A stretch of 17,469 nucleotides of DNA from Candidatus Methanophagaceae archaeon (GCA_013374505.1 QENJ01000007.1:1-17469), one strand, 5' to 3'. Shown: positions 1 through 7,520, counted from the first letter of the stretch. Notes: generated by a model from the letters alone, not told the origin. Numbers and translations: made by a program.

Positions 1-2
1 GG

Positions 3-113
3 TGGGAAGAAATGGAGATGTTAGGAATGGTAGAGGTGCCTTCGGGTAATGCGGTAAGCGCATCGGAGCGCCGAGGGGGGCGCCCTCTAAATACCCAAAC
101 AAATAGGAGGTGA
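3..113 (+). other. Possible tail of an upstream gene entering from the left edge
   Basis: The third forward frame is open from the window edge to a TGA at 111-113, giving about 36 codons that end by overlapping the ribosome binding site of the next gene. The residues are unremarkable and the last part is Arg/Gly-rich, so chance openness is as likely as a real C-terminus. The sequence to the left is needed to decide. Confidence 0.2.
68..87 (+). promoter_or_regulatory. GC-rich hairpin in the leader of the secreted-protein gene
   Basis: Bases 68-72 (GCGCC) can pair with 79-83 (GGCGC), and alternatively 73-77 (GAGGG) with 83-87 (CCCTC); the two stems exclude each other. They lie just ahead of the strong Shine-Dalgarno TAGGAGGTGA at 104-113. 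This could be an end-of-gene hairpin for the upstream transcript or a leader structure. No regulator is evident. Confidence 0.25.
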
Positions 114-120
114 TACAAAA

Positions 121-702
121 ATGAAAAAACAACTTGCAATAGCAACAGTAGCGATAATGCTGATGACTCTTTTGTTAGCACCGCCAGTTATGGCATCCGC
201 GGTGAAGGATGGCAATTTAGTGCAGTACTCTTATCGGGGACTCAATTATATAACCTACAACTCTGTCACAGCATCCAATCAGCCATATATTACCCTGAGT
301 AATGGAATAGGGGGGCGGGAGATTGGTTCAGGGGTTAACTATTATAGAGCACCCGTACCTGTTAGAATGTCTAATCAGGCAATAGTCAGGGGTAATGAAA
401 TAATGTCCAATCACTCATTTTTTCGGGATAACCGAATGTTAAAACCGAAGGAGAACACTCCAAGGTACTCTGCTGATGGAGTGAGACTGTGGATGTTTAC
501 TATTTCAGAGGACTATGCAAAAAGAATAGCGGAGATGAAAAATGGCTCTACAGGCATGCCCAATTGTTGCAAATTTAAGACGAGCAACCTTGCAATTGGT
601 GAGTCTGATGGTTCTGTACTAATAGGAGACGCCCCAGCACCGGTAAAATTAATAACGTCAGAACTTCTAAAAAATGGGACGCTGTTACATGTGGTTAACT
701 GA
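121..702 (+). CDS. Secreted protein of unknown function
   Basis: A 193-residue protein that I do not recognise. Residues 1-26 form a classic signal peptide: two lysines, a hydrophobic core rich in Leu/Ile/Met, and an Ala-Ser-Ala cleavage-type motif near residue 27. The mature part is polar, with many Asn, Ser, Gly and Tyr, no further membrane segment, and three N-glycosylation sequons (NHS, NGS, NGT). Adjacent cysteines occur in an NCCKF stretch. The start is well supported by TAGGAGGTGA at 104-113, seven bases upstream. It stands alone: the next gene downstream is on the other strand. An exported or surface protein is likely; no catalytic motif is visible. Confidence 0.8.
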   Translation: MKKQLAIATVAIMLMTLLLAPPVMASAVKDGNLVQYSYRGLNYITYNSVTASNQPYITLSNGIGGREIGSGVNYYRAPVPVRMSNQAIVRGNEIMSNHSFFRDNRMLKPKENTPRYSADGVRLWMFTISEDYAKRIAEMKNGSTGMPNCCKFKTSNLAIGESDGSVLIGDAPAPVKLITSELLKNGTLLHVVN

Positions 703-827
703 AACATGTGAAAAACATAGGTATGAGGTTCTCAGTGATTATCTGCAATTACACAAAAAGAGGTCTTCGTTATGACGGATGGATAGCTTTCTACATTGGG
801 TAGAGGTATCCTTTACCACCGCCTTTT

Positions 828-900
828 GCTTCCCCTTTTTATTCTTCATTTTCCACCATCTCATCTTTTTTTTCTATTTATTATTCCGCCCAATATCGTA
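828..900 (+). terminator. Pyrimidine-rich tract, candidate terminator
   Basis: The stretch after the secreted-protein gene is very rich in T and C, with runs of five to nine T around 836-880. Archaeal transcription often ends at U-rich tracts without a strong hairpin, so this could end the 121-702 transcript. It lies between convergent genes. A 62-codon hydrophobic frame across it looks like a by-product of the T-richness. Confidence 0.3.
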
Positions 901-921
901 CCTATCGGCTTATTGCATGTT

Positions 922-1584
922 CTACGAAATGCCCGCAGATTCTCCTATCAGTATCCATGAAATATGATGGTGAACTTCGCCCGTGGAATGAGGCTCATAG
1001 TACTCATGTTCATATAATTCTTTAATCTCCAAAAAATTAAACATACCCCCCAGTTCATTGCGAGTGCAGAAATGAAGATACACCTTATCTATAAATGAAT
1101 TATGTTCATTCGGTACAGGTATGCCTTTTCCATATTCCTGAGGGTCTTTTGGCGAAAGCGTGCTGAGAAACAGTAATCCCTCTGGCTTTAGGCGTTTTAA
1201 GATTGTCGCTCTAAGTTTCTGCCTCGCGTCTCCGTTAAAGAAATGATATAGGTTTGATATAAATACGACATCATATTTGCTATTGCCGGTTTCTGTGAAG
1301 CCACCACAACACAAAAATTCTATATTTGATGCTTTTGAACACGCAGTCTTTGCCATATCAATAGCCTCTTTTGAGTTGTCAATTCCCAAAACTGTACATC
1401 TAAGATGTTTTTAAAAGTATACGGCATCACGACCATAACCGCATCCAATGTCCAGGATACTTAAATTCTTGTCGTTTAATTCAAGCGTTTTTAGATAGTA
1501 AACAGCAAAAACAGCTAACTCACTTGGTTCATCTCCCCAAATGCGATTACTGCCTTTGTACATTTTATCCCAAAACACATTCAT
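922..1584 (-). pseudogene. SAM-dependent methyltransferase interrupted by an in-frame TAA
   Basis: Read from an ATG at 1584 on the minus strand, the frame gives a typical class I SAM methyltransferase of about 220 codons. It has an N-terminal WDKMY...WGDEPSELA segment, motif I LDIGCGYGRDA (residues 44-54), motif II GID at 67-69, post-motif residues YDVVFISNLYHFF and an LKPEGLLFLST segment. Codon 58 (1411-1413) is TAA, between GRDAVYF and KHLRCTVLGID, in the helix just after the SAM-binding loop; homology continues in the same frame on both sides, so this is a nonsense change, not a frameshift. The longest uninterrupted frame (922-1389, TTG start) lacks motif I and should not bind SAM. The N-terminus resembles TehB/thiopurine-type small-molecule methyltransferases (family knowledge); the substrate is unknown. 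Confidence 0.8.
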
Positions 1585-1621
1585 ATCATATTATCTGTTC
1601 TACAACATTTAAGTTTAGTTT

Positions 1622-2293
1622 TTATCTGGATTTGGACGGAGCGCTTTGGGCTACATATGCATAGCAAAGATCTTCTATATCTTCTTTGCCACTCAAGACA
1701 AAAAATTTTAAGCATTTCAACATCTCGAAACCGCAACCCTGTAAAAGCTTTTCGATGTAGCTATCGCTGTGCATGAACATCAGTGTGTCCCAATCGCTTT
1801 GGAATTCCGAATACCCTTCCGGGTTCTGGCTGCCAGCTTTTTCTGTTTTTTCCGTGGTATGCGCGAAAACCGTGAAACCGAATATCCCACCAGGTTTGAT
1901 AATCCTGGAAACTTCTTTAAACAATGGTTCCAGATCGCCAAAGAAATGAAACACGCCACAGGAAATCACGTGGTCGAAGAAATTGTCGGAATACGGCAGA
2001 GGTATATTTTGCAAGTCGAACTGTTTGAGGTCCGTTGCGAACTCTTTTGAGTTGCAGATCTTCAGCATTTCACCGGAACCGTCTATTCCAAATATCTCCA
2101 GGCCAGTTTTGGCAAATGGCAGGGAGCCAAGCCCGGTACCTATTCCAATATCAAGCAAACGGTCCTGTGGATTTACATATTCAAAACACATACCAAATAC
2201 TATTTCCGTGCCAAACCAGCGGTATTCTCGGACTTGCTGATCGTATTCGGCTGCCTCTTCATCGTGTACAGTAATACTATCGCTCTTATTCAT
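1622..2293 (-). CDS. Class I SAM-dependent methyltransferase
   Basis: A 223-residue methyltransferase of the Methyltransf_11/UbiE-like type. Motif I is LLDIGIGTGLG at about residues 46-56, the acidic ribose-binding residue is Asp71 in IFGID, the post-motif segment is DHVISCGVFHFF (about 107-118), and motif III-like IIKPGGIFGFTVF follows at about 131-143. No membrane segment is visible; it should be cytoplasmic. The ATG at 2293 is preceded by AAGGAG about ten bases upstream. It lies upstream of, and on the same strand as, the broken methyltransferase, so the two may be co-transcribed, but the proteins are only distantly alike. Substrate unknown. Confidence 0.85.
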   Translation of the reverse strand: MNKSDSITVHDEEAAEYDQQVREYRWFGTEIVFGMCFEYVNPQDRLLDIGIGTGLGSLPFAKTGLEIFGIDGSGEMLKICNSKEFATDLKQFDLQNIPLPYSDNFFDHVISCGVFHFFGDLEPLFKEVSRIIKPGGIFGFTVFAHTTEKTEKAGSQNPEGYSEFQSDWDTLMFMHSDSYIEKLLQGCGFEMLKCLKFFVLSGKEDIEDLCYAYVAQSAPSKSR

Positions 2294-2455
2294 TTTTCTG
2301 CTCCTTTTATTTACAAATATCGCATGGTATTTATTTACTCCTTACATCAGTATCTTTGATATACACGCACAAAATATTCAACGCAATTTCTGTATCCGTA
2401 TTGTCCTTCCAAATCACTGTTACCACCTACCCCAAACAACTTTGTGCCACAAACC
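2294..2455. other. Divergent intergenic region
   Basis: Holds the leader of the minus-strand methyltransferase, including its Shine-Dalgarno near 2300-2306 and an AT-rich TATA-like stretch around 2325-2340 (read on the minus strand), back to back with the plus-strand promoter at 2456. No gene is visible. Confidence 0.4.
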
Positions 2456-2463
2456 TTTATATA
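2456..2463 (+). promoter_or_regulatory. Archaeal TATA box for the membrane-protein/regulator operon
   Basis: TTTATATA preceded by an A-rich BRE-like stretch (CACAAACC) is a strong match to archaeal promoters. Transcription would start near 2485-2490. An ATG at 2487 sits exactly there and opens a 46-codon frame (to 2627), which could be a leaderless small ORF. Alternatively the operon has a leader of about 250 bases. Confidence 0.55.
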
Positions 2464-2740
2464 CTGCAAAGTATGTAGTAGTAATTATGACAGAAAAATC
2501 GAGCGACACGAAAGCAAGCGGGAAGTTTACCGGGCAATTCAAAGCGATAGTCAGAATTGGTTTTTTACCGGTATTTCGCGCGCTATCATTAGCATCTTAT
2601 CCTTCGGCCATCGGTACTCCGGAGTAATCGTTTTATCGGCCTGTACACACCATTTTTTTAAGGGACCGGTCCGGCAGAGTAAATATCTTCATGGAGGGGC
2701 GCCTGCGGGATAACCCGCTATCAGCAAAGGAGGTTTCAAT
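2464..2740 (+). other. Leader region of the three-gene operon, no convincing gene
   Basis: Two overlapping forward frames are open here (from 2442 to 2627 and 2444 to 2713), but neither has a ribosome binding site or recognisable protein character. The stretch holds a second TATA-like run TTTTTTTAA (2653-2661), the palindrome at 2663-2672, and a hairpin GCGGG-ATAA-CCCGC (2705-2718) just ahead of the Shine-Dalgarno at 2726-2734. Confidence 0.35.
2663..2672. promoter_or_regulatory. Perfect palindrome GGACCGGTCC, candidate operator
   Basis: A ten-base perfect palindrome lies directly after the TATA-like run at 2653-2661, ahead of the operon whose last gene is a winged-helix regulator. That position fits autorepression by blocking polymerase. 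Only one copy is seen, so the role is an inference. Confidence 0.35.
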
Positions 2741-3352
2741 ATGACAGAAACAATTAATTTAAAGAAACTCGAGCGAAAAGCATGGACATCTACTTTTGAA
2801 GATGGTATTATTGACATTGGATTAGGCCTTATACTGGTTGTGACAACGATTTGCCAGACGTTCGATGATGCTCGTTTTTACCTGTATCCATTATTCATAG
2901 TACCGGTACTTTTTATCACGGCAGCAAAAAAATACATTATAACACCCAGAATGGGGCTTGTCAAATTCAGCAGGGAGCGTAACAGAAAAAGGTATATGCT
3001 TTACTTAATCATGACAATTTCAATTGTTTTTCTGTTGATACTGACGGTAAAAGGATTGTTTCAACAATTACCGATGACATCTGTGATTGTCGGAGCGATA
3101 GTATTCATTATCCCCTGTTCAATTGCATACTTTCTGAATTTCGACCGGATGTACATCTATGCTGTTCTGTTCACACTATCCTTTGCACTTAATGAGATAA
3201 CAATAGCCGATACCGGAGTCATTGCAAGTGGTGCATATGCCTGGTTGATCTCAGGAATAATAATGATAGTGATCGGGGTTGTATATTTAGTTAGATTCCT
3301 GAAGAAATATCCGCTGCCTGTGAAGGGGGTGTACCATGACTGCACAAATTGA
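2741..3352 (+). CDS. Six-helix membrane protein of unknown function, first paralogue
   Basis: A 203-residue integral membrane protein with about six hydrophobic segments (near 24-38, 46-62, 84-104, 112-131, 137-151, 165-186). The N-terminal amphipathic stretch LERKAW...EDGIIDIGLGLIL, a loop TPRMGLVKF (69-76) and the C-terminal FLKKYPLP are shared with the next gene, so the two are tandem paralogues. The ATG has a strong Shine-Dalgarno AAAGGAGGT at 2726-2734. Its 3' end overlaps the next start by 17 bases, which implies translational coupling. No transport or catalytic motif is visible. Context with a winged-helix regulator suggests a regulated membrane response, but no function can be assigned. 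Confidence 0.85.
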   Translation: MTETINLKKLERKAWTSTFEDGIIDIGLGLILVVTTICQTFDDARFYLYPLFIVPVLFITAAKKYIITPRMGLVKFSRERNRKRYMLYLIMTISIVFLLILTVKGLFQQLPMTSVIVGAIVFIIPCSIAYFLNFDRMYIYAVLFTLSFALNEITIADTGVIASGAYAWLISGIIMIVIGVVYLVRFLKKYPLPVKGVYHDCTN

Positions 3353-3956
3353 TCTGAACAAGATCGAGCAAAAAGCATACAGGGATTCACAGCAGGATGG
3401 CTTGATGGAACTAATGATGGGTCTGATCCTCATGGCATTTGGTGGCTTTTTCTATTCCACCGTTTTTGTGTTCTATGTATTGTTAATTTTATTTTCTGGC
3501 AGGATTGTGGAGTCTATTCGAAAACGGTACACATATCCCAGGATCGGGTTTGTTAAGTTCCCGCAGGAAAATCACAAGCATAATTTGACCGGCGTATTCC
3601 TTTTCGAGTTCGCCGTTATCGTGATTATATTCACCCTGATCTCTCTCTTTGGTGACGTTACGGATTATTCACAATGGGTGAAATGGTCACCATTATTCTT
3701 CGGGATGATCCTGGTCGGACCCTTTGCCCACGTAGCATCTAAATCTGGAAATGCCCGTTATACGGGATATGCAATCCTGTCACTGATTCTGGGCGTTTTC
3801 TTCTATTTTATAGACTTTGGATCGGGATGTACGGGGTTGGTACTCTATTTGGTTTTCATAGGCGGGTTCCTAATCCTTAGTGGGTTGGTCCTCTTCATCT
3901 GTTTCCTACGCAAATACCCGCTACCCGATAAGGAGGTATCTGGTGTCATCCAATAA
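3336..3956 (+). CDS. Six-helix membrane protein of unknown function, second paralogue
   Basis: A 206-residue integral membrane protein that shares the design of the preceding one: IEQKAY...QDGLMELMMGLIL at the N-terminus, with the DG pair at residues 21-22 in both, a YPRIGFVKF loop (67-75), about six hydrophobic segments, and a C-terminal FLRKYPLP. The paired proteins may form a heteromer, which is an inference from tandem duplication and overlap. The start follows AAGGGGGT and lies inside the end of the upstream gene; its own end overlaps the GTG of the regulator by 14 bases. Confidence 0.85.
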   Translation: MTAQIDLNKIEQKAYRDSQQDGLMELMMGLILMAFGGFFYSTVFVFYVLLILFSGRIVESIRKRYTYPRIGFVKFPQENHKHNLTGVFLFEFAVIVIIFTLISLFGDVTDYSQWVKWSPLFFGMILVGPFAHVASKSGNARYTGYAILSLILGVFFYFIDFGSGCTGLVLYLVFIGGFLILSGLVLFICFLRKYPLPDKEVSGVIQ

Positions 3957-4278
3957 GAACGCAGACAGCGAAGGCCACCAGCCCATTGCTGAGATCGACC
4001 GTTTGATCCACGAACCTGCTCGGCTCATGATCATGGCATACTTATATGTTGTCGAAAGCGCCGACTTCCTCTTCCTGATGCACCAGACAGGACTTACGCA
4101 CGGTAATCTATCCTCGCACATGAGTAAGCTGGAAGTTGCCGGGTACATTGAAGTCGTAAAGGAATTTGTGGACAGAAAGCCGCATACCATGCTCCAGCTC
4201 ACAGATAAAGGGCGAGCAGCTTTTCAGGAGTACCGGCAGAGTATGATGCAGGTGCTTGACGACCTGCCGGAAAGTTGA
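3943..4278 (+). CDS. Winged-helix transcriptional regulator
   Basis: About 111 residues. The segment ARLMIMAYLYVVESADFLFL, the recognition region TGLTHGNLSSHMSKLEVAGYI and the wing KEFVDRKPHTMLQLTDKGRAAF are characteristic of the compact MarR/ArsR-like winged-helix family (HTH_34 type). I chose the GTG at 3943 because AAGGAGGT at 3930-3937 sits five bases upstream and the regulator family normally begins shortly before the Ile-His-Glu-Pro helix; a longer in-frame ATG at 3880 has no ribosome binding site and would only read through the end of the upstream gene. It overlaps that gene and completes the operon. It probably controls its own operon, possibly through the palindrome at 2663; the signal sensed is unknown. 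Confidence 0.85.
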   Translation: MSSNKNADSEGHQPIAEIDRLIHEPARLMIMAYLYVVESADFLFLMHQTGLTHGNLSSHMSKLEVAGYIEVVKEFVDRKPHTMLQLTDKGRAAFQEYRQSMMQVLDDLPES

Positions 4279-4295
4279 TTAGTCCTGATGTGCCT

Positions 4296-4317
4296 CCAGG
4301 GAGCATACGCTGCCTGG
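4296..4317 (+). terminator. Hairpin after the regulator operon
   Basis: CCAGGGAGC (4296-4304) pairs with GCTGCCTGG (4309-4317) around an ATAC loop, with one mismatch. It begins 17 bases after the stop codon, a typical place for an end-of-transcript structure, but it is followed by A rather than T residues. Confidence 0.35.
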
Positions 4318-4344
4318 TAAAAAGCGTTGAAAAAATAATAATAT

Positions 4345-4361
4345 GATTTTGCTTTAAAATC
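4345..4361 (+). terminator. Stem-loop followed by a T-rich tract
   Basis: GATTTT (4345-4350) and AAAATC (4356-4361) form a perfect six-base stem around GCTTT, followed by a T-rich stretch (4362-4378). It may be the actual terminator of the 2741-4278 operon. Confidence 0.4.
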
Positions 4362-4591
4362 GGTTTATTGTTTTCTCAGGATTCCCTCAAGTAATATTAT
4401 GAGTGAAATTTGCAATGGCGTACAGCGTTTACAAGCTTTACGAACTGCGAATGACAAACAAAGTAAATCACAAACATGCGATTATGAGGTGTTGAATGCC
4501 TACATCTAATGTTATTTCTGTATACCATTTTTTAAAAAGTCAAACCCCACTAAATATTTACTTACTTAACTATTTATTACTAACAGGAAGG
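4362..4591. other. Intergenic region with promoter of the small winged-helix gene
   Basis: Holds AT-rich TATA-like stretches at 4526-4540 and TAAATATTTA at 4551-4560, the latter about 35 bases ahead of the chosen start at 4592. GAGGTG at 4486-4491 would serve an alternative start at 4496. Nothing else is visible. Confidence 0.3.
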
Positions 4592-4876
4592 ATGAACGAA
4601 TTCGAAAAGGTATTCGGAAGAAACGCGCAGCTTATAGTCTTAGAGCATCTATTACTAACTCGCGGTACGACCACGTATCTTTCGGGCATCGCCGAAGAAA
4701 CCGGGCTTTCGCATTCCAGTGTTGCACGTGTAATCGAGCCGTTTTTAGAGTTGAATATCGTAAAAGAGCTAAAATTAGGTAAACAGATAAGAACGTTTGT
4801 TTTAAACGAGAATAACGAAACAACGAAATTGTTGATACAGTTTCATGAAGACCTGAGCAAACTGTTCACGGTGTAG
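4592..4876 (+). CDS. Small winged-helix transcriptional regulator
   Basis: 94 residues beginning NEFEKVFGRNAQLIVLEHLL, with a helix-turn-helix TYLSGIAEETGLSHSSVARVI and a wing region KELKLGKQIRTFVLNENNE, ending in a short helix. This is the pattern of small archaeal winged-helix regulators whose conserved region starts at the NEFEKVFG segment, so I chose the ATG at 4592; the sequence further upstream reads as AT-rich, promoter-like DNA. The alternative start is the ATG at 4496, which has GAGGTG at a good distance and would add 32 mostly hydrophobic residues; I cannot exclude it. It stands alone between the upstream operon and the minus-strand cupin/transporter pair, and its target is unknown. 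Confidence 0.75.
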   Translation: MNEFEKVFGRNAQLIVLEHLLLTRGTTTYLSGIAEETGLSHSSVARVIEPFLELNIVKELKLGKQIRTFVLNENNETTKLLIQFHEDLSKLFTV

Positions 4877-5034
4877 TAAGTTTTTAAAACGTAAACTTGC
4901 GGGTACTTAGACCTCTGTTTCTGTTCTAATGCTTATTAACCTACCAAACCCTTGCAAGTACATCTATCAATTTGCAGACCTACAAAGTCAGTCGTATGTT
5001 TGATGTTATGCGCGGTTGCCGAAAGGAGAGTTCC

Positions 5035-5454
5035 CTAAAATAAAGCTGGTACGAATTTTGCCAGTAAATACAAATTCGTGTCCGTAGCAATAACCTTATG
5101 CTTTACTCCTTTGGGTATCACACCGAAAACGCCCAATTTATAGGTGATTTCTTTCTCAGCAATAACTCCCTTACCAACACCACTCATAATCTCGTGCAAT
5201 TCCCATTGCTCCTCATGGACATGCTCACCGATTTCACAACCTGCCTCCACTTTGACCAAGTGGCTACTGAACTTACCATCAGTATCCTCTCCTTTCACAA
5301 GATGTTTTAGGTACACACCTTTAAAAACAGCGTGTGCGTTCCAGTCCAGCGTTTTTGCATCTATCTCCTTTTCCCGGTAGACGATCTTCCCTTCATTTAT
5401 TTCCTTTACTATTTCATCTGTTGCATCCATTTTTTTAGACTGTGAACTTTCCAA
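5035..5454 (-). CDS. Cupin-domain protein
   Basis: A 139-residue single-cupin protein. Cupin motif 1 is HVHEEQWE, with His78, His80 and Glu85 as metal ligands, and motif 2 is IPKGVKH, with His119 as the fourth ligand, so a metal site is intact. It starts 12 bases after the transporter's stop codon on the same strand and is probably co-transcribed. The start is uncertain: the TTG at 5454 gives the full length, while the ATG at 5430 would remove eight polar residues; neither has a good Shine-Dalgarno. It ends with TAG. Small cupins like this may be isomerases, sensors or binding proteins; the substrate cannot be told. Confidence 0.85.
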   Translation of the reverse strand: MESSQSKKMDATDEIVKEINEGKIVYREKEIDAKTLDWNAHAVFKGVYLKHLVKGEDTDGKFSSHLVKVEAGCEIGEHVHEEQWELHEIMSGVGKGVIAEKEITYKLGVFGVIPKGVKHKVIATDTNLYLLAKFVPALF

Positions 5455-5466
5455 ATCCTACAGGTG

Positions 5467-6561
5467 TCATCTTTGCAATCCACTCCTACCGTTCAACTCA
5501 GGCAGAATAATCTCCACGAACCTTGTTGCTACTACCAGGATTATCGGTCCCAGGAATAAACCCATAAAACCAAAGACCACAATACTAAAGATGTATACAA
5601 ATAGTAGCGCACCAACATGAGTGTGTTTTCCGCTTATGTAAGGTCTCAGAATGGTATCGGGTGTAAAGTCCGCAGCAACACCCACAACAATAAAGAACAA
5701 CAGAAGGTACCACCAGTCAGTAAAGAGGATTCCATTTAGATATGCTTGAATCACCAGATAGATCCACAAAGGAATCCAGATCAGTTTCATACCAACAAGC
5801 GGAATGAAGATGCCAATCCCGCATAGTATTGCCAGCAAGATGGGATACGGTGTCACCAACTGAGGTGGTGCCACAAGATTAAGAAGATAGAACGTTACTG
5901 CTGCGATCAAAGCGGTTAAAACCGCCGTCAGGACATTACCATAGTATACTTCGTGAAGATCAGAATCAACCTTCTCAAAGAACTGCGTTGTTAGCGCAGA
6001 TTTACCGTCGAGAAAGGCGTCTGTCATCCAGTCCCTGAGTTTTGTGCCATCCTTCAAGAGATAATATGCTATGGCGAACGTAAGGAACAACCGGAAGAAT
6101 ATGTCAACAAACGTGAATATACCATCCGAAAATGATGTTGCTAGTGTATAAATTGAACCACCAATATCTTCTTGAGTGATCAAATCAGAAATATCTGTTG
6201 GGTTTATGCTATTTGCAATACCCTCGAAGTAACTTAAAAGTTCATTTACATAAAGCTCTATGTGCTCAAACTTTGCATGAATAAAGAATTTACACAATTC
6301 TATGTATGCTATACTCAACGTATAAATGCCTATAAGGACTAGTGGCAGCACTAAAAAGACTAAAGAGATAAATGCACCCACACGCGGGTATTTGAATCTA
6401 CGCACAAATGCGCGGTATACCGGTCTTGCCACGTAGTACACGAATATGCCATAGATGAGCACATCCAAAAACGGGTAGAACATATACACCATCAACCCAA
6501 TAGCAATCAGACCCACTATCAGCCAGCCTAATTTGCTGCGTGTTTCTTCGCTTTGTTTCAT
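5467..6561 (-). CDS. AI-2E/PerM-family membrane transporter
   Basis: A 364-residue membrane protein of normal length for the AI-2E transporter (UPF0118, PerM/TqsA/YdiK) family. It has an N-terminal helix pair (about 11-47), a third segment at 62-87, a soluble loop to about 145, then helices at 146-169, 208-231, 239-258, 261-279, 284-298 and a C-terminal pair at 316-345. Family hallmarks are YYLLKDG (166-172), the TPDTILRPYISGKHTHVGAL segment and GLFLGPII. Members export small molecules or exchange ions; a specific substrate cannot be assigned, and AI-2 is unlikely to be the certain cargo in an archaeon. A weak AAGGAAT (6574-6580) precedes the ATG. The cupin gene follows 12 bases downstream. 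Confidence 0.9.
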   Translation of the reverse strand: MKQSEETRSKLGWLIVGLIAIGLMVYMFYPFLDVLIYGIFVYYVARPVYRAFVRRFKYPRVGAFISLVFLVLPLVLIGIYTLSIAYIELCKFFIHAKFEHIELYVNELLSYFEGIANSINPTDISDLITQEDIGGSIYTLATSFSDGIFTFVDIFFRLFLTFAIAYYLLKDGTKLRDWMTDAFLDGKSALTTQFFEKVDSDLHEVYYGNVLTAVLTALIAAVTFYLLNLVAPPQLVTPYPILLAILCGIGIFIPLVGMKLIWIPLWIYLVIQAYLNGILFTDWWYLLLFFIVVGVAADFTPDTILRPYISGKHTHVGALLFVYIFSIVVFGFMGLFLGPIILVVATRFVEIILPELNGRSGLQR

Positions 6562-6601
6562 TTCACTAAAACTATTCCTTTTTTAAGGTATCTTTTCTCG
6601 A

Positions 6602-6611
6602 TTATATTTAA
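6602..6611 (-). promoter_or_regulatory. TATA box for the transporter-cupin operon
   Basis: Read on the minus strand, TTAAATATAA lies about 45 bases ahead of the transporter's ATG at 6561, a normal distance for an archaeal promoter with a short leader. Confidence 0.4.
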
Positions 6612-6699
6612 TCTTTTTATTCTCTGCTATCTCCACATTTTATCTACTCATACTCGCTCTTTTTTGTTATCTCTGTAATCTTGCGTTAAGCCGCCGTGA

Positions 6700-6709
6700 T
6701 TTTTTTAAA
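6700..6709 (+). promoter_or_regulatory. TATA box for the phosphosignalling operon
   Basis: TTTTTTTAAA lies about 35-40 bases ahead of the phosphatase ATG (6744). It is back to back with the minus-strand promoter at 6602. A weak AAGG at 6733-6736 could serve as ribosome binding site. Confidence 0.4.
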
Positions 6710-6743
6710 CTACTTCTTAAAATAGTAAACCTAAGGTATATTA

Positions 6744-7520
6744 ATGCAACCAACAAATGCACTCATAGAACTACCCCGAAAAGGAAAGGCACTAATTGTG
6801 ACAGACATTCATGGAGACCTTACGGACTTTGAGAAATACATGAGAATCTGGAATAGATTTAAAGTTCGGAAGGAGAATCATATTATCCTTACCGGTGATT
6901 ACATTCACAGCATGTTTACCGCAGAAGACAACTCAATAGAGATTCTGGATTCTGTTAAGTGGCATTATGAACACACAAATAATTTCCATGTCCTCCTCGG
7001 CAACCATGAGTGGAGCCATATCTCAGGCGTGGCGGTTTACAAGTCCGGAATAAACCAGAAACACGAATTCGAACTGCTGCTGAAACACAAATTTGGAACT
7101 GAGTGGGAACATCAGTTAAGTATCTATATTGATTTTTTTAAAGCACTACCTTTAGCTGTAAGGACACAAAACGGCGTTTTTATTAGCCATGCCGCACCGG
7201 TAAAAAAAATTAGCGGTATAGAAGATATAATCCAGCTCAAAGAGATGGGCTATGGATTGACAAACAGAAACTTGTTTGATTTACTCTGGAACCGACACCA
7301 GGTAGATTACAATAAAAAACACATAAACGATTTTTTAGCGAAAGTGGGCTGTAAAGTTTCTGTGGTTGGACATACACCGGTTAATGGTTATGCCGTCATG
7401 GGAAACCAGATAGTTCTTTCTTCGTCTTTTGGGTCGGGAAAGAAATGTTATATGGAATTGGATTTGGAGAAAGAAATAAAAAAGGTAGATGATGTCATAA
7501 AAATGATAAGGTATTTATAG
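6744..7520 (+). CDS. PPP-type metallophosphoesterase (protein phosphatase-like)
   Basis: A 258-residue calcineurin-like phosphoesterase with the full set of metal-binding motifs: DIHGD (21-25), GD (51-52, followed by YIH rather than the usual VDR), GNHE (86-89), a histidine in FISHAAP (His149), and VVGHT (207-211). This layout is that of the PPP Ser/Thr phosphatase branch, also shared by diadenosine tetraphosphatases, so the substrate may be a phosphoprotein or a nucleotide. It is soluble and has no signal peptide. It is the first gene of a run with an FHA protein (68 bases downstream) and a Ser/Thr kinase, so dephosphorylation of the kinase's targets is the natural reading. It ends with TAG. 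Confidence 0.88.
   Translation: MQPTNALIELPRKGKALIVTDIHGDLTDFEKYMRIWNRFKVRKENHIILTGDYIHSMFTAEDNSIEILDSVKWHYEHTNNFHVLLGNHEWSHISGVAVYKSGINQKHEFELLLKHKFGTEWEHQLSIYIDFFKALPLAVRTQNGVFISHAAPVKKISGIEDIIQLKEMGYGLTNRNLFDLLWNRHQVDYNKKHINDFLAKVGCKVSVVGHTPVNGYAVMGNQIVLSSSFGSGKKCYMELDLEKEIKKVDDVIKMIRYL

Noticed and set aside
779..967. 62-codon hydrophobic forward ORF
   Set aside because: No ribosome binding site, a T-rich stretch that makes Phe/Leu by composition, and its end overlaps the methyltransferase remnant on the other strand.
2444..2713. 89-codon forward ORF ahead of the membrane-protein operon
   Set aside because: It begins inside the promoter before the likely transcription start, has no Shine-Dalgarno, and has no protein-like pattern that I recognise.
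3880..3942. Longer N-terminus for the winged-helix regulator
   Set aside because: The extension reads the end of the upstream gene in another frame and lacks a ribosome binding site, while GTG 3943 has a strong one.
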